A stretch of DNA of 64,000 nt from NCBI GenBank assembly GCA_958450365.1, contig CAUEEP010000743.1, positions 496,001 to 560,000 of the forward strand, read 5' to 3'. This DNA is from Mesorhabditis belari. Lineage: Eukaryota; Nematoda; Chromadorea; Rhabditida; Rhabditidae. This document shows, one piece after another, positions 1-11,248 of the stretch. The notes below the pieces were generated by a model that was not told where the DNA came from, made no database searches, and worked only from the letters and a program-made list of their open reading frames with translations. The translations under genes were made by a program, and so were the position numbers. Position 1 is the stretch's first letter, and each line of letters starts with the position of its first letter.

Positions 1-15
1 GCTGGAATTCGGCTT
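1..15. other. Cloning-vector polylinker-like sequence
   Basis: The first 15 bases, GCTGGAATTCGGCTT, contain an EcoRI site and match, as I remember it, the left edge of the TA-cloning site of pCR2.1-type vectors. The match begins at base 1 of the window, as expected if this is also a contig end. The sequence after it reads as ordinary worm DNA. The vector match is from memory and was not checked. Confidence 0.45.
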
Positions 16-1240
16 TTACTCAAGGGTATTTTGCTGTTCCTTTTGAATCAAGGAAACAAAAAACGGAACAGAGGGGAGTGTTGTTGATACCTAGAAAGAG
101 AAAGTGGTGTAATGAAAGGCGGAGAAAAATAATGGAAGGGGAGAAAAAAAGGGGCAGAGGTCAAGGTAATCGAAGGGTTATCGATTGTGAAATATCTTAG
201 CAGAGAAAGAACATCATTGGGTCAAGGAAATCCCAGTGGCAATCAACGAGTAATCGATAAGATAATGAATCAGAGATCGTTCCTTTAATTCTCAAAGGTT
301 GCTGTTTTTTTTTGGTGTTTTGCGCTCGCTGCACACGTAAACACTACTTTGGTTCCCTTTTTGGAGAGTTCTTTTGCGGCCGTGCGAACAACGAGCCACG
401 GCTAGCGACAGATCCAAAAAAAAAAGCTCAACTCTCTACTTAAAAGACTCAATATCGACATAAAACGACGAAAAACTTTTACTCTCTCCCAATTATCGTG
501 TCAAAATGTTTCCAATCCTGTCATGACCAGCAATATTTTCGAAATATTTACCTGCAATCAAATTTTTAAATCATAATAAAATTTTATGCAAAGATGCAGT
601 AAAAAGCAAATTAACAAGATAAGTAACCTCAAAATTCGTCTTGAGAAAGACGTAAAGTTCTTTTTGCGTAAACTTTCAGCGACAAATTTTCAGAGAGTAA
701 ATATTTTGAAGAAAGTTTTAATTCTAGCACAAGAAAAATGAAATCTAATGCGTAATAAACTAGAGTACAAGAGAAAGAAAGATGAATGCACTTCGTGACA
801 GGCAACAAACAGTAAATTTTCAAAACACTAACAACAAATGCATTTTCACTGTAGCATTTAAAACAATTTAAGTGTAATTTATAAGTTAATTTCAAATAGA
901 AAATGCTCAGATTTTTGGAAATTATCACTTTTTTCATTGACGTTTTCTATTTGCATCAACATTTCAGTACAATTTTACAAAAAGTTTCTTTGCAAAATTT
1001 GAACCATCTTCACAACAGCATCTCTACACGTAACTTTTCGAACCTAGAATCTTTTTTTAGTTAGAATAAGTTTTCTTTTTTTGATTAAACCTGAGAATCC
1101 ATAGATCCCATGAAAAAAGTCGGTTCGCTAGCCCGAGATGGCACAATTATCGAACCTAAATGTGATTTATCATGAATAGAAACTAATTTTCTCGTTTGAA
1201 AGTCCTGTCTCTGTTCTGTTTAAAGTTCTGTTTATATATA
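16..1240. other. No gene recognised
   Basis: AT-rich spacer. A short open frame around 629-937 on the minus strand has no domain, no splice context and the composition of random AT-rich DNA. The stretch near 320-410 is less AT-rich but codes for nothing I recognise. Confidence 0.6.
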
Positions 1241-1458
1241 CCGTATTTTCTCTAATAGTAGTGCACCCTGAGCGTCGCCTAAATTGCTCGGAATCTCGAG
1301 AACCGCTTATCAGAACCTATCGATGTGGGGTCGGAAAATGTAGCTGATGATGAGATCTAGTGGGGGATTAGAGTGTTGAGCTTCTGCAAAAGCTTGGAAA
1401 CCGTAAAATAGTCATCAACTCGGCTCGCCGGGGTGCACTACTATTAGAGAAAATACGG
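1241..1458. mobile_element. MITE family A, copy A1 (TA-flanked)
   Basis: A 218-bp element with terminal inverted repeats starting CCGTATTTTCTCTAATAGTA, flanked by TA on both sides inside a TATATA tract. It has the same ends and core as A3 at 38257-38474, in opposite orientation. The TA flanks and short length fit a non-autonomous Tc1/mariner-type element. It has no coding capacity. Confidence 0.85.
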
Positions 1459-1814
1459 TATATATATAGTTGTGCTTAATGCGTCTTTTTGGCTTTCGAA
1501 GACAATATATTAAGCTAAGCTGAAAAACAACGATTAATCATAAAATCTACGCGTAATTTTACATAGAATAGAAGAATCTTAACATTTTTTTAATGACTTT
1601 AACAACCCTAGCCGAGGAGTACAAAAATGCTATGCGGCAGGATGCTGAAAAACAGTTAAATTCGAGTATGGGGTTTCTAAAAATCGTCTTTTTTCGTCTT
1701 TTCCTGCATTAATACGTTTTTAGAGTAAATTACTTATAGAATTAGGACTTTTTAAGCTTCATTATTGCAAATGTGAGCTTATCTTTGACAAATTTTTATT
1801 TTTTTTGAGATCAG

Positions 1815-2009
1815 CATCACGTTTAAAGTTTTATAAGTTTTAAATTTTTACACAAACTCATGAATCTAGGTGAAAAATATCGGAAAATGTAGCTGACGAT
1901 GAGATCTAGTGGGGGATTCGAGTGTTGAGCTTCTGCAAAAGCTTGGAAACCGTAAAATTGTCGCCAACTCGGCTCGCCTGGGTGCACTAATATTAGAGAA
2001 AATACGGTA
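1815..2009. repeat. Duplicated cutc-1 3' flank fused to a truncated family A element (A2)
   Basis: Bases 1815-1883 repeat bases about 2440-2497 (shared core GTTTTATAAGTTTTAAATTT and GTGAAAAATATCGG). At 1881 the copy runs straight into the right two-thirds of a family A element, which ends at 2009 with AAATACGG. The next 80 bases contain a short direct duplication (GTAAAAGTGT twice). Confidence 0.7.
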
Positions 2010-2313
2010 TGTAAAAGTGTCTACAGTTTTACATACCGTATTTTGTAGCTGACGTATGTAAAAGTGTTTACAGTTTTAAATATAGATAATATCATAGAAT
2101 ATTGTTAACATTTTGTTAGATAAAAAAAGAATAGTTTGCTTAAAGCTTCGAAAATATCCATACAATTCTTTAAAGAAATGATTTAGAAATTGTTGAAATA
2201 ATCGAAAGATTTCGCTTCTCTCATTCAAACAATTAAATATCATGTTCCCCATCTACAACGCAAATCAAAAAATAATTAAAAAATGTTGCTGAGCAGATGA
2301 AATGATGATCACA

Positions 2314-3533
2314 TCAGACAACTTGTATCTCTGTCAGCTCATGAATGAATGGCAATGGGGTACCGGTCTCAAAAGTGTCTGTGTCCACATACATGGTTGT
2401 GGTGTCTTTTTTGATTCTTTTTGATTTTAAGTTTTATAACGTTTAAAGTTTTATAAGTTTTAAATTTTTAACTCATGAATCCAGGTGAAAAATATCGGTA
2501 GATTTTAAATATCTAAACGAAAAAAACTGTGAACTCTTTTGGTTTTTGAGAAAATGATCTTTGTTGAGTGCAACACTAGATATGCCGCTCTTACCAGATC
2601 CATGATATGCACGCGCATTTGTCGCCGTGATCAATGATTGTAAAGTCGCCTCACTCACACCAGATCCTCCAATTTTATGAATTCAAAATACAAATAAAGT
2701 TTTTTTTTGCGATACCTACGATGATTTCAATTCTCGTTCCCGAATAAACGACAATTTCGGTGAGCAAAGCAATGCCTTGAATAGCCAGAGAGCATTGACC
2801 ACTGAATATATTTGTTGCTATATTCATTTTTTTTTTCTGACTGAATACCTTGTCAATATGGATGTAAAGCCCAATTGTATAGCTTCATCAAGAGATGTTT
2901 TCCAATCAGCGGTCAAATCAAATGCTCTATGCAAAGTGCAGGGCAATGGAGCCGCGACGCCAAGTAATCGTCCACAATTTACCAAATTCAACGTGTCATC
3001 TCTAAATTTTCTCTTAACAATTGAAAAATTTCATTAAAACTTACGAGTTTAGGCATCCAAAAACAAATCCACTGGCATAAGGCTTTAAATTGGCGACATC
3101 CTCCAGCATTGTTAACATCTAAATTCTGAGCTCTTTTTTTTGAACTCTCCTAATCGATACCTCATTTTCTTCATAAACAAAGTCTCCTCCTCGACATCTT
3201 ATCATTATCATCATCTTTGTGATCGGGAATTTGTCGTAAATCTTTTTCACGAGTCCTATAAAGATCGATTAAAAAGGAAATATGCTTATTTGCACCGATC
3301 GACGGAGTCAATCCACCCAAAGGCAAAGCTGAACATACTTCCAATTGAGTTGCACCTCAAATGTTTCTTATTACGTAAAATTCACTGATTGTCGCTCATT
3401 TTATAGATTGATTTTAAATAGATTTTAAATCGATTTTAAATCGATTTCTAAATTTCTGCAACAAACCTCCCTCCACAGCAGCAATTGCCGAATCAAAGCT
3501 ATCAATGCATACTTCGAGTTTATAGTTTGGCAT
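2314..3533 (-). CDS. cutc-1: CutC copper-homeostasis family protein
   Basis: Seven exons can be joined in phase from the ATG at 3533. They read MPNYKLEVCIDSFDSAIAAV, then LEVCSALPLGGLTPSIG, MIMIRCRGGDFVYEENE, ASGFVFGCLNSDDTLNLV, CTLHRAFDLTADWKTSLDEA, LGFTSILTSGQCSLAIQG, and ARAYHGSG near the C-terminus. These are the signature blocks of the CutC TIM-barrel family, including the R-GGDF and HRAFD motifs. Family knowledge ties CutC to copper handling, although its biochemical role is debated. The last exon (about 2315-2396, ending IHELTEIQVV) joins in phase but is weakly conserved. The alternative is read-through of the exon at 2473-2658. The gene is transcribed in the same direction as nmr-2, about 540 bp downstream of it. 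Confidence 0.85.
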
Positions 3534-4074
3534 TGCGTATCTTTTCGTTTAAAAGCAAATAAACACTATTTGTATCCACTAAAAAATCGAAATCAAAATG
3601 CGTCAGAGAAAAAGGAAAAGAAATTTTTGCCGCCTCTGTTGAATTGATTTTGTAAACCAAAAAAGAAATCGCTGGAAGATGCAAAATGGATGGACTTTGG
3701 AAAACAACAGGAAAACTGTGGTTCAATTTAGATAGATAGATAGATATTAAAGATAGATATTAAATAGATATTAAAGAGAAAAGATAGATATTAAATATTA
3801 TTGGAAGATGATAATAAAAAAGAAGTTAACTGGTAAAGACTAATTTGAATAATAGAGAAAAGATGGTAAGAGAAGAGAAAAATGGAGGGAAATGTGGTCA
3901 CAACAAAAAAAGGGAAAAGGAAAGGATGGACGGGGTGGGTCGACAGAAATGTATTCGCTTACACCTCTCTCCATCCTTTCCACACTCCATTCTTGGCCTG
4001 TGCCCGATGAATGAGTCATTTGTCTGTCTGCAATTCTTTTTGCTTCAAAATTGAGTCGAATTTCTTTATTGCTT
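3534..4074. other. Spacer between nmr-2 and cutc-1 with simple repeats
   Basis: No gene is seen. The stretch holds GATA-rich tandem DNA at about 3730-3795 (repeated GATAGATATTAAA). Just outside it, in cutc-1 intron 1 at about 3405-3445, is a 13-bp period repeat of GATTTTAAATC. Confidence 0.6.
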
Positions 4075-7000
4075 TCAAAATATTGTTTCCACATTCAAGA
4101 ACTGAGATTTCCGATTTGAAAGAGGAGATCGAGAGAGGCAACGTCTCGAATTCATCGAAGCTTCACTACTAAAAGATTGAAAATATTTTCCTGACTCTTT
4201 TTCTAAATCTTCTAAACCTTCTAAATCTTCTAAAAACAAACCCTCCACGAGATCGAGCTTTTTGTGATGGAATTGTCCGTCGACTGAGCGGTGAAGTGGG
4301 AGCAGCTGTAGAAGCGAGGGATTGAGCTCTAGATCTCCATTCTTTCACTCGCTCTGTTGCTTCTTGTAATGTCAACGATTTCCCCATTGCCTATTTGATA
4401 GATTTGAAATGAAACTCTTGATTTCTCGCCTACCATACTCACAATTCCACACCATCCACGAGGGTCAAGCTTTTGCAGAGTTGTTCGCAATTGATGGCAA
4501 TAGATATGCTCAAATCCCAATACGATTAAAGCGATGATCTAGAGAATATTTCGGAATTTAATTTATTAAAACAAAGGCAAACAATTCCGCCGCCAAGCAT
4601 GAGAAAAGCCGACATGAAGTTTTCGACTCCAAGTGGTGCACTTTGTGTTTGCGTGTGTCCGTCTCGAGTGCAAGCGCCATTTAGCCAAAAATTTTGCAAC
4701 CTTTCCAAATCTCCTAAAAGTTGATTTCTTTAAAAACGTTTCGCTCTTTAAAACCATTTTGTTGATACTGCAACATCCATTGATTCACCATTTGCACATA
4801 AGGAGAGTTTTTCGGAAAACCAATCCCATAGCCAGTCATACTAGACCATTTACCCACCTAAATCGATTGAATTAAGTCTGTTTTTTTTTTCTGTAAACCC
4901 TTGTGAGTTCACAATTCGGATCTTTTCCAGCCATATAATCGATGACGACAGCATCATAAATAAAAGCATCCAATTGGCTAAAATATTCGAGTGTTTTAGA
5001 TTTTATTCACAAGAATAATGTAGTACAAACACTACACCATAACACCTAAGACCTAAATGTAGGGAAAGCCCCTTGCATATGGAAAAAAGAACCAATAATC
5101 TAATCAAAACCGGCGGGATTGTCCCCTTGACTTCCCGACTAAGATACGGGGCTCTTAGCCAGTCGGCCACGGAGCTCACTTGAGCCACTTGAGCAGTTAA
5201 CACAAGAACGTACTCATTTCTCACAGCCTCCACACCCGCTGAAACATTTTGCACAAAAAAGTTGTTTCTTTCCACATAATCATTCATTCTGTGCCAATTG
5301 CTAAAGAAAAATTTTTTGTAATTGTTAGACTTTAGTGAAACCGTTTCATTGTTTCGTGTGTATTTCCCCCATCCACAGTGCCAAATCGAAATGGTGGTTT
5401 TTGATCTTCGGGATATATGAGCTTAAATGTTTTTTGTTATTTATTTATGATTTGACTTCAAAATCTGTCGATTAAAGAGCAGCTCTCAATAAAGAGAGTT
5501 GCCCAAACAAGCCAATAAAGACGGCAAAGAGAAAATTTATGTTTTGAATTCAAAAGATGATTAAAGAGCAGCTCTCACTCACCATTGGATCGTGAATACC
5601 AGACAAATCATAATATTGAACTCGGGTGATCATGAAAGCTGCAAGATTTGCTGTGTAAACAGCGAGAAAAGTGAGACCAAAAGCCGCCCATACAAGGGCC
5701 ATACAACGCGAAACAGCTGATCGGGGTACATCTGTAAACAAGAAGAAATTCAATTCAAAATATTTATGATTAGATATTAAACCTGTTGAAACACTAGCGC
5801 TGAAGAGAGTCGCCCAAACAAGCCAATAAGAACGGCAAAGAGAAAATTTATGATCTGCAAAAGTTTGTTTGAATTTGGGAATTGCTCGAGAATGTTTGTA
5901 CCGGGTGGAGGGTATCGTTGCATATTAAATGAATATGGAGAAACCCATTCAAAAATGAAAATTGCAAGTGCAGCGCCTTGGATTGAAACACATAGAATAA
6001 TAACCCAAGTCGAATATTCGAATGGCTCTAGAAAGAAAAAATGTTTTCAAGCATCTACTCAAAACAAACCAAGGAATGCTGTTGGACTAAGCACTCCACT
6101 GCGTATTTTGACAATGATCGAGATTCCGGTGTCAAGGAATGGAATCGAAAAATCGATATCTTTTGCTCTTTCTGAGTTCAACTGAATTTCAAAATTAGAT
6201 TCGCAAATATAAATACGAACTTTCAAAGATGTAACACACATATCAGCTTTATGATTGATCAGATCGGCGATCAAACCATTCCAACCCTTTTCCTAGAAAA
6301 ATTTTCAAGATATTCTCAAAAGCTAACAATTTCTTTAACTGTTTTAAGTCCCCATTTTTCATCCCGAACTTTGTAGAGAGTGTATGTGAAACCGATGTCG
6401 TTGGCCAGCTTGTTCAACAAATCCACACAATACCCCGAGCAGCATTTAGTCAATGTTCGATTTCTGAAATCATTCAAATGAGTTATTGCAAAAATTTTTT
6501 TTGTTTACTTTCTATTTCCTTCAATGTCGATCTCCTCTTTTCCCCAATCACATAATGAGCCCTGAATGTACATGAAATTACTCAAAATTAGGCTTCACTT
6601 GATTTCCTGGACAAAGTCCTGTGTCCGGATCGAGCTCAGAAACGGTGATGAATGGGGGCTCATGAAGTGTCACAACCTAGAATTGGTCAATTGTTTCTAG
6701 AAAAAAATAAAGCCAATTTTTTTGGCAGGGAGTTCTCCCAGGAGTTTGAACATAGTGACGCCCCAGATGACGAAGCTGCCTCAATCGCCCACCGCTCCTC
6801 ATCCTTATCTCCAACCAGAAAAAAGCCAAGCAAGAAAGGTCCCTTATGCCAGACGAGTTTGCCAGATGAAGAGCGATTGTGCGCGCGTACAAAGAACATT
6901 TCGGCAGTCATTTGCACAGCGATTTTTCTTATGCTTTGTAGATAATATAAAAAGAAGATATTGAGGTGTAAATTTGTACCCGGGGGTTTTCAGGGTCGGT

Positions 7001-9844
7001 GAATCATTTTGCGCTATTCATTTTATTGAGTCTACCAATTGACGCTCGGGTTTAATTAGTCTAAACTTTTAGATGCAATGAGAATCCTAATTCAGTCCTA
7101 ATTCGGGCCTCTTCTTTAAAAAAAACTCTTAGGTACCTTAACATGAAATTTGTCTGTTGATCCTTGTGGTGGATTGGCTTTCCCTCCCGGCCACTGTACA
7201 TCCTGCATTCTCAACTCTCCATTGTAGAACTCTCCAACCTAGATATCAAAAAGAGTCTTTATCACCGTTTACATCAACCTTTTCCCAAAAATAAATCTGT
7301 CGATCTTTGGTTTTTAGTCGAAGATTTGAGACCGTGAGCAACGAGTTTTTCAGCTTTCCATATTTATCGAATTTGAAAACAAACGCCGATTGACTGTCTT
7401 TTTGTGGATATGGATAGCCCTTGACCGATGAATTCTTCATAGCTCTAAAGTAAATTTGCTTGAAAATTATGTAAGACTTTTTTTTTTAATGTTACTCGTA
7501 AAGATAAGCTCCATTCTTCCAGCTGGCTGATCCCTCATTTGCTTTGCATGAAGCATCAGATTGAAGAGAAATCTCTGCCGAGTCGTTCAATCCAACCAAC
7601 GATTGTGCAAATAGCTGAATGCTTTGTTCGGTTTATGATGTTTAAAATTGAAATCAAACTTTTGGAGCCATTCCAATATTCAAAGCCACCACGTCATCAG
7701 AGTTCGCAATCAAATCGGCTTTCGTGTAAAAGTTGATACTCAGCATTCCTGGTTGAACTGGCGGAGTGAAAGTGTCAAACATTCCTAATAAATCTTTCAA
7801 TAACTTAAACAATAAACTACAATAACAATAAACTTCAATAATGTATTTTCTTTTTTACCTTTAACAGATTGAGTTCCTATCCAGAGATATTTTTCAGAAA
7901 GTAGACCGAAACTCTCAGCTTTCTAGGTAAATATTTTTGTTAATAAATTTCTTTTAAAAATAAACCTCAAATATGACTTTAGCTTGTGCTCCAGTACTGT
8001 AAAGGAGTACAATTTTTGCTTGAGATTTTCTCAGCTCAGCCATTTGTGAATGAACATGGCTAGCATTCAACGTATCAACAACAGAATCAAAAATCAACTC
8101 AAGACTAAATTTACTATTAATAGAAAATCGAGTTTATTTACGGAATTCCTTGTCGACCTTGATTTTCTTTGCGAACTTCGCTGTAGACACTTTCGATGAA
8201 CTCATTGCTTCCTAGAAAAGATTTATTAGAAGAATTAAATGTTCCGAACCAGCCATATTGCTAGCTACGACGCCAAATTTACTCCAATTGTATCGATTCA
8301 ATAAAGCGAGCATTGCCTGTAAAAAAAAAACATTTTCTTATGGATTCCTATGGAAAAAAAACTTGAATCTGGTGTTCGATTGGTGGAGCAAATTGTAAAA
8401 TTCGATACGGCGTCAAGTTCTAAAACCTTTTTTATTTTGAAAGCTTTAAAGCTGTAGCTTTAAAGAAAAGAAGCTGTAGCTTTTTGAAAGCTTTAAAGCT
8501 TTAAAGCCTTACTTCAACCAATCTTACCTTAATAAATGTAAAGCCAGAGTTGTCAGCATTAAATGCAATGATCGGAATGCCCGTGTGAGAAGCCATTGTG
8601 AGAAAATACTAAACTTGAATCGACTACAACTTTTGTATTTTCGTTTACTGTATTCTGTGGATATAAGAGTCAAAATTATATTTTCTCTATTTATTCTCTA
8701 GCTTTTCCTCTATCATATTTCCTTTATTTTCTCGACTTTTGCCCGACCTGAGCGGCGGCTGTGGAGCTATCAAATTCCTCGGTAGAAGTGATGAAAATTA
8801 TCACAGCAACCTAATAAGCTTGGTGGAAATTGTTTCTTTTTTTCTTGTTTCATTTTTCTTGTTTCTAAACCCCACTTTTTCCTTGACAAAAACATCACAG
8901 AGACAGTGAAGAACATGAGAGACATAAAACATTCCTCGGGGTACCGTACAGTCAACTGGAGCAAACACATACTTTGCTCCCACTTTTCGCATTGTTCTCA
9001 AAGTTTTCTCTTTGCTTTGATTTATATTCAAATTTTCGACTAACGAGCTTTTTGCTGTGTCTCCAATTTGTTGAATGACGGTGCGAAAAGTTTTTTCATA
9101 AGTCTTTGACTTTGTGTAGCCCTAAATAAAAGGATTTTGTAGAGTTTGTCTTTTCGACTTTGTTGCCTTCTTTGATTTTTTAGACTTTGGGTTTTCTATT
9201 TTTCTATTTTTCTATACCTACCGTAAATACTGTAATTGGACCCCCATAATGACGGTGCAGAGTGTTGCGTAGTCTAGCTTTGAATGAGTTTTTCTCGACA
9301 CTGGTTTATGCTACAATGCGCGCTTAGGTATCAAAAAAATAGCCCTGAATTTCAGCTATTTTTTGATACCAAAGACGCATTTTTTGAAAGGACGGGCGCT
9401 TTGAAAAAAATGAAATACTAAAAAAACTTTTGCGACTACGCGACTGTACGAGGGAGGGTGGGGTACTATTACAGTATTTACGGTAGTTAAACTAAAGCTA
9501 AAGCTTAGTCAATTCGTATTTTGAGTTACTGTATTCTGAGGGTATAAGAGTCGATTTCTTTTTTGAGATAAAAATTTCATTCTGATTATTTTTGTTAGCA
9601 GTTTTAATAAACTGATTTCTACCAATAAAGCGATTTTTTTTTCTAACAAAATGAGATTTTATAGATTGAAATGGAGAAAAGTTAAATGAAAAGAAAGTTT
9701 GAGAACACAAAATGACCTTATTCTTAAACAATTTATTAAACAAACTTGATAAACAAGCCCAATTTTGACGATTTCTTTCTCTGGCGCTTCCAAGGCAACA
9801 AAACCCGCAAAAGTGATCAAAAAGTAGATTGTTGGATTAGCCAT
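4075..9844 (-). CDS. nmr-2: NMDA-type ionotropic glutamate receptor, GluN2-like subunit
   Basis: A multi-exon gene from MANPTIYFLITFAGF (signal peptide, 9844) to a stop at 4075. Recognisable parts in order: amino-terminal domain (about 7900-9120, with APPIEHQ and NRYNWSKFGVVASN); ligand-binding S1 (CCSGYCVDLLNKLANDIGFT, then SERAKDIDFSIPFLDTGIS, ligand arginine present); M1 and M2 (HKFSLCRSYWLVWATLFSAS); M3 (VYTANLAAFMIT, the SYTANLAAF gate with Ser to Val); S2 (LDAFIYDAVVIDYMAGKDP, whose Asp is the GluN2 glutamate contact); and M4 (FMSAFLMLGGGIV). S2 and the M1 flank favour GluN2 over GluN1. The pore filter reads Ser-Ala where GluN2 has Asn-Asn. The tail ends ETIF, a class I PDZ-type end. 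Introns carry a family B MITE, a repeat I copy, a tRNA-like insertion and a stray copy of the pore exon. Confidence 0.95.
4995..5180 (-). mobile_element. tRNA-derived SINE-like insertion in an nmr-2 intron
   Basis: On the minus strand, from about 5178 to 5109, the sequence resembles a decayed tRNA. It has an A-box-like TGGCCGACTGG, a D-arm ending TAAGAGC, an anticodon arm CCCG..CGGG with loop ATCTTAG (CTT would be the anticodon), and a decayed T-arm that keeps the ATCCCGCCGG side but has lost TTCGA. About 110 bases of unrelated sequence follow it, as in tRNA-headed SINEs. It lies in the intron between exons ending ..QNVSAGVEA and starting QLDAFIYDA. It could instead be a plain tRNA pseudogene. 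Confidence 0.45.
5491..5541 (-). pseudogene. Partial copy of the nmr-2 pore (M2) exon
   Basis: This 51-base stretch repeats the pore-loop exon at 5802-5852 with few changes. Translated in the same frame it reads HKFSLCRLYWLVWATLF. It lies downstream of the M3 exon, so it is in the wrong order for the protein, and its 3' part is replaced by sequence that also occurs at 5559-5578 (GATTAAAGAGCAGCTCTCA). It looks like a broken duplication rather than a usable exon. Confidence 0.75.
6690..7110 (-). repeat. Dispersed repeat family I, copy 1
   Basis: This stretch shares blocks with 35448-35870 and 53870-54110: an AATGTTCTTTG..GCGCGCACAATCGCTCT block, a CACTATGCTCAAA-like block, and a CCGGGGGTTTTCAGGGTCG block shared with 53925. 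It sits in an nmr-2 intron. The open frames through it are side effects of a less AT-rich repeat. Its boundaries were not resolved. Confidence 0.55.
9221..9483. mobile_element. MITE family B, copy B1 (TA-flanked)
   Basis: A 263-bp element with inverted ends CCGTAAATACTGTAAT and ATTTACGG, flanked by TA. The centre holds a perfect hairpin (GGTATCAAAAAATAG..CTATTTTTTGATACC). It lies in nmr-2 intron 1 and is the reference copy for the family. Confidence 0.88.
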
Positions 9845-11243
9845 TATTTAGGGAATGATAAAAGATAGGGATTGATTGTTGAAACAATACATCGATAAGA
9901 AAAAGACAAGAAAAAATTGAATGGGTGTGGGGCAGGGAGCGAGTCTGGATGGAGGAGACTCCCTTGGGCAATTACTTGAAGAGCAACTTGGGGTCCCTCT
10001 TCTATTCCCATTTCAGTCAACCCCCAATCTTCGCTTCTCTTTTTCTTCTTCAACTCATCTAAAAGGATCTTTTCTTCTAAACATCTTTTTCCTTAGCTGT
10101 TTTTGCGTTTAAAAAGCGCTTTTCACCAATTAGAAAACCGGGGAAACGAACTTCCATTTCCATTTTTCACTTTTCACTTAACCATTTCTCCATTTCTTCA
10201 TTGGAAATTAGGTTGCAAGTATACAAGTGTATATGCAAGTCTTTTCCTTTCAGCTATCTTTTAAAATTTCAAACTTATTCAAATCGATTGAACTTGTTTA
10301 TATGTCGTAGCCGATTATGAATTTCAGTCGATTATGAATGAGTGGGTCTAGGAGCGTCCAACCATCAAATATTTGGTATCATTCAACGCAGAATCATTAA
10401 TAATTATGTTAAATTTTTAAAATTAGAAAGTTTTGATAAAAAGAAAAAAAATTAGAGCAAAAAACTGTTTGTTCAAGAGGAAACTTTGAGGCCCCATAAT
10501 TTTTTTTCTTTTTATCTAATCTTTCTAATTTTAAAAATTTAACATAATTATTAATGATTCTGCGTTGAATGATACCAAATACTTGATGGTTGGACGCGTC
10601 CGGACCCGCTCATTCGACATAGTCGCTCATAGTCGGCTACGACATATATAAAAATAAATAGCTATTGAAGCTAAGCTAAGCATCTAAGCTAACCATGACA
10701 TGAAAAGTTTATCAAAAAAATTAAGCAAACACAAAAAAGCACAATGATCGACGAAAATACGAGTGAATAAGAGTTGAAGCATCACCTGGAAGTGACCCGT
10801 GAGTGTAATTCACTAGTATGACATGACTTTGAGCAAAGTGGGGAGAGAGAAAAAAAAAACAGTACACAAGTAAGAGTGAGGCTCGGAAGTTTTGTGAAAA
10901 AATGGGCAGTGCCAATAGAAATCTCAAGCAAATGGAAAAAAGCAATGGAAAAAATAAAATTTTTACTACAAAACTATTTACAAAGATACATTCTTTTAGT
11001 ATTTGCGATTGTCGAAGAGCTTTGGATCTTTCACACTTTCGCAATAACTGGCCGTTCTTTGGCGAATACAGTACTAAAAACAGAGTTTATTACAAGTGAA
11101 TAGCCTTTGTTTAAGTGAATAGCTTTTATTTAAGTGAATAGCTTTTCTTTAAGTGAATAACTTTTATTTAAGTGAATAGCCTTTGTTTAAGTGAATAACT
11201 TTTGTTTAAGTGAATAACTTTTGTTTAAGTGAATAACTTTTGT
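9845..11243. other. Spacer upstream of nmr-2
   Basis: The presumed nmr-2 promoter and the 3' flank of the PLD-like gene. I see no gene. It contains the foldback element at 10301-10646 and the start of the minisatellite at 11094. Open frames near 10721-11103 on both strands lack domains and splice-consistent partners. Confidence 0.6.
10301..10646. mobile_element. Foldback element F
   Basis: About 346 bp forming a near-perfect palindrome. The left arm begins TATGTCGTAGCCGA and the right arm is its complement ending TCGGCTACGACATA. Arms of about 125 bp include GATTCTGCGTTGAATGATAC in the right arm. TATA lies at both edges. It has no coding capacity. Confidence 0.8.
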
Positions 11244-11248
11244 TTAAT
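11094..11248. repeat. Minisatellite, unit about 19 bp
   Basis: About eight tandem units of AAGTGAATAGCTTTTNTTT, with AGC/AAC and TTATTT/TTGTTT variants. The last unit overlaps the predicted stop codon of the PLD-like gene (TTA at 11244-11246 on the plus strand), so the repeat forms the start of its 3' UTR. Confidence 0.9.

Noticed and set aside
629..937. 102-residue minus-strand ORF
   Set aside because: No recognisable features and no supporting splice sites; typical chance ORF in AT-rich DNA.
10721..11103. Overlapping ORFs on both strands upstream of the minisatellite
   Set aside because: No domain or splice partners; amino-acid composition follows base composition.
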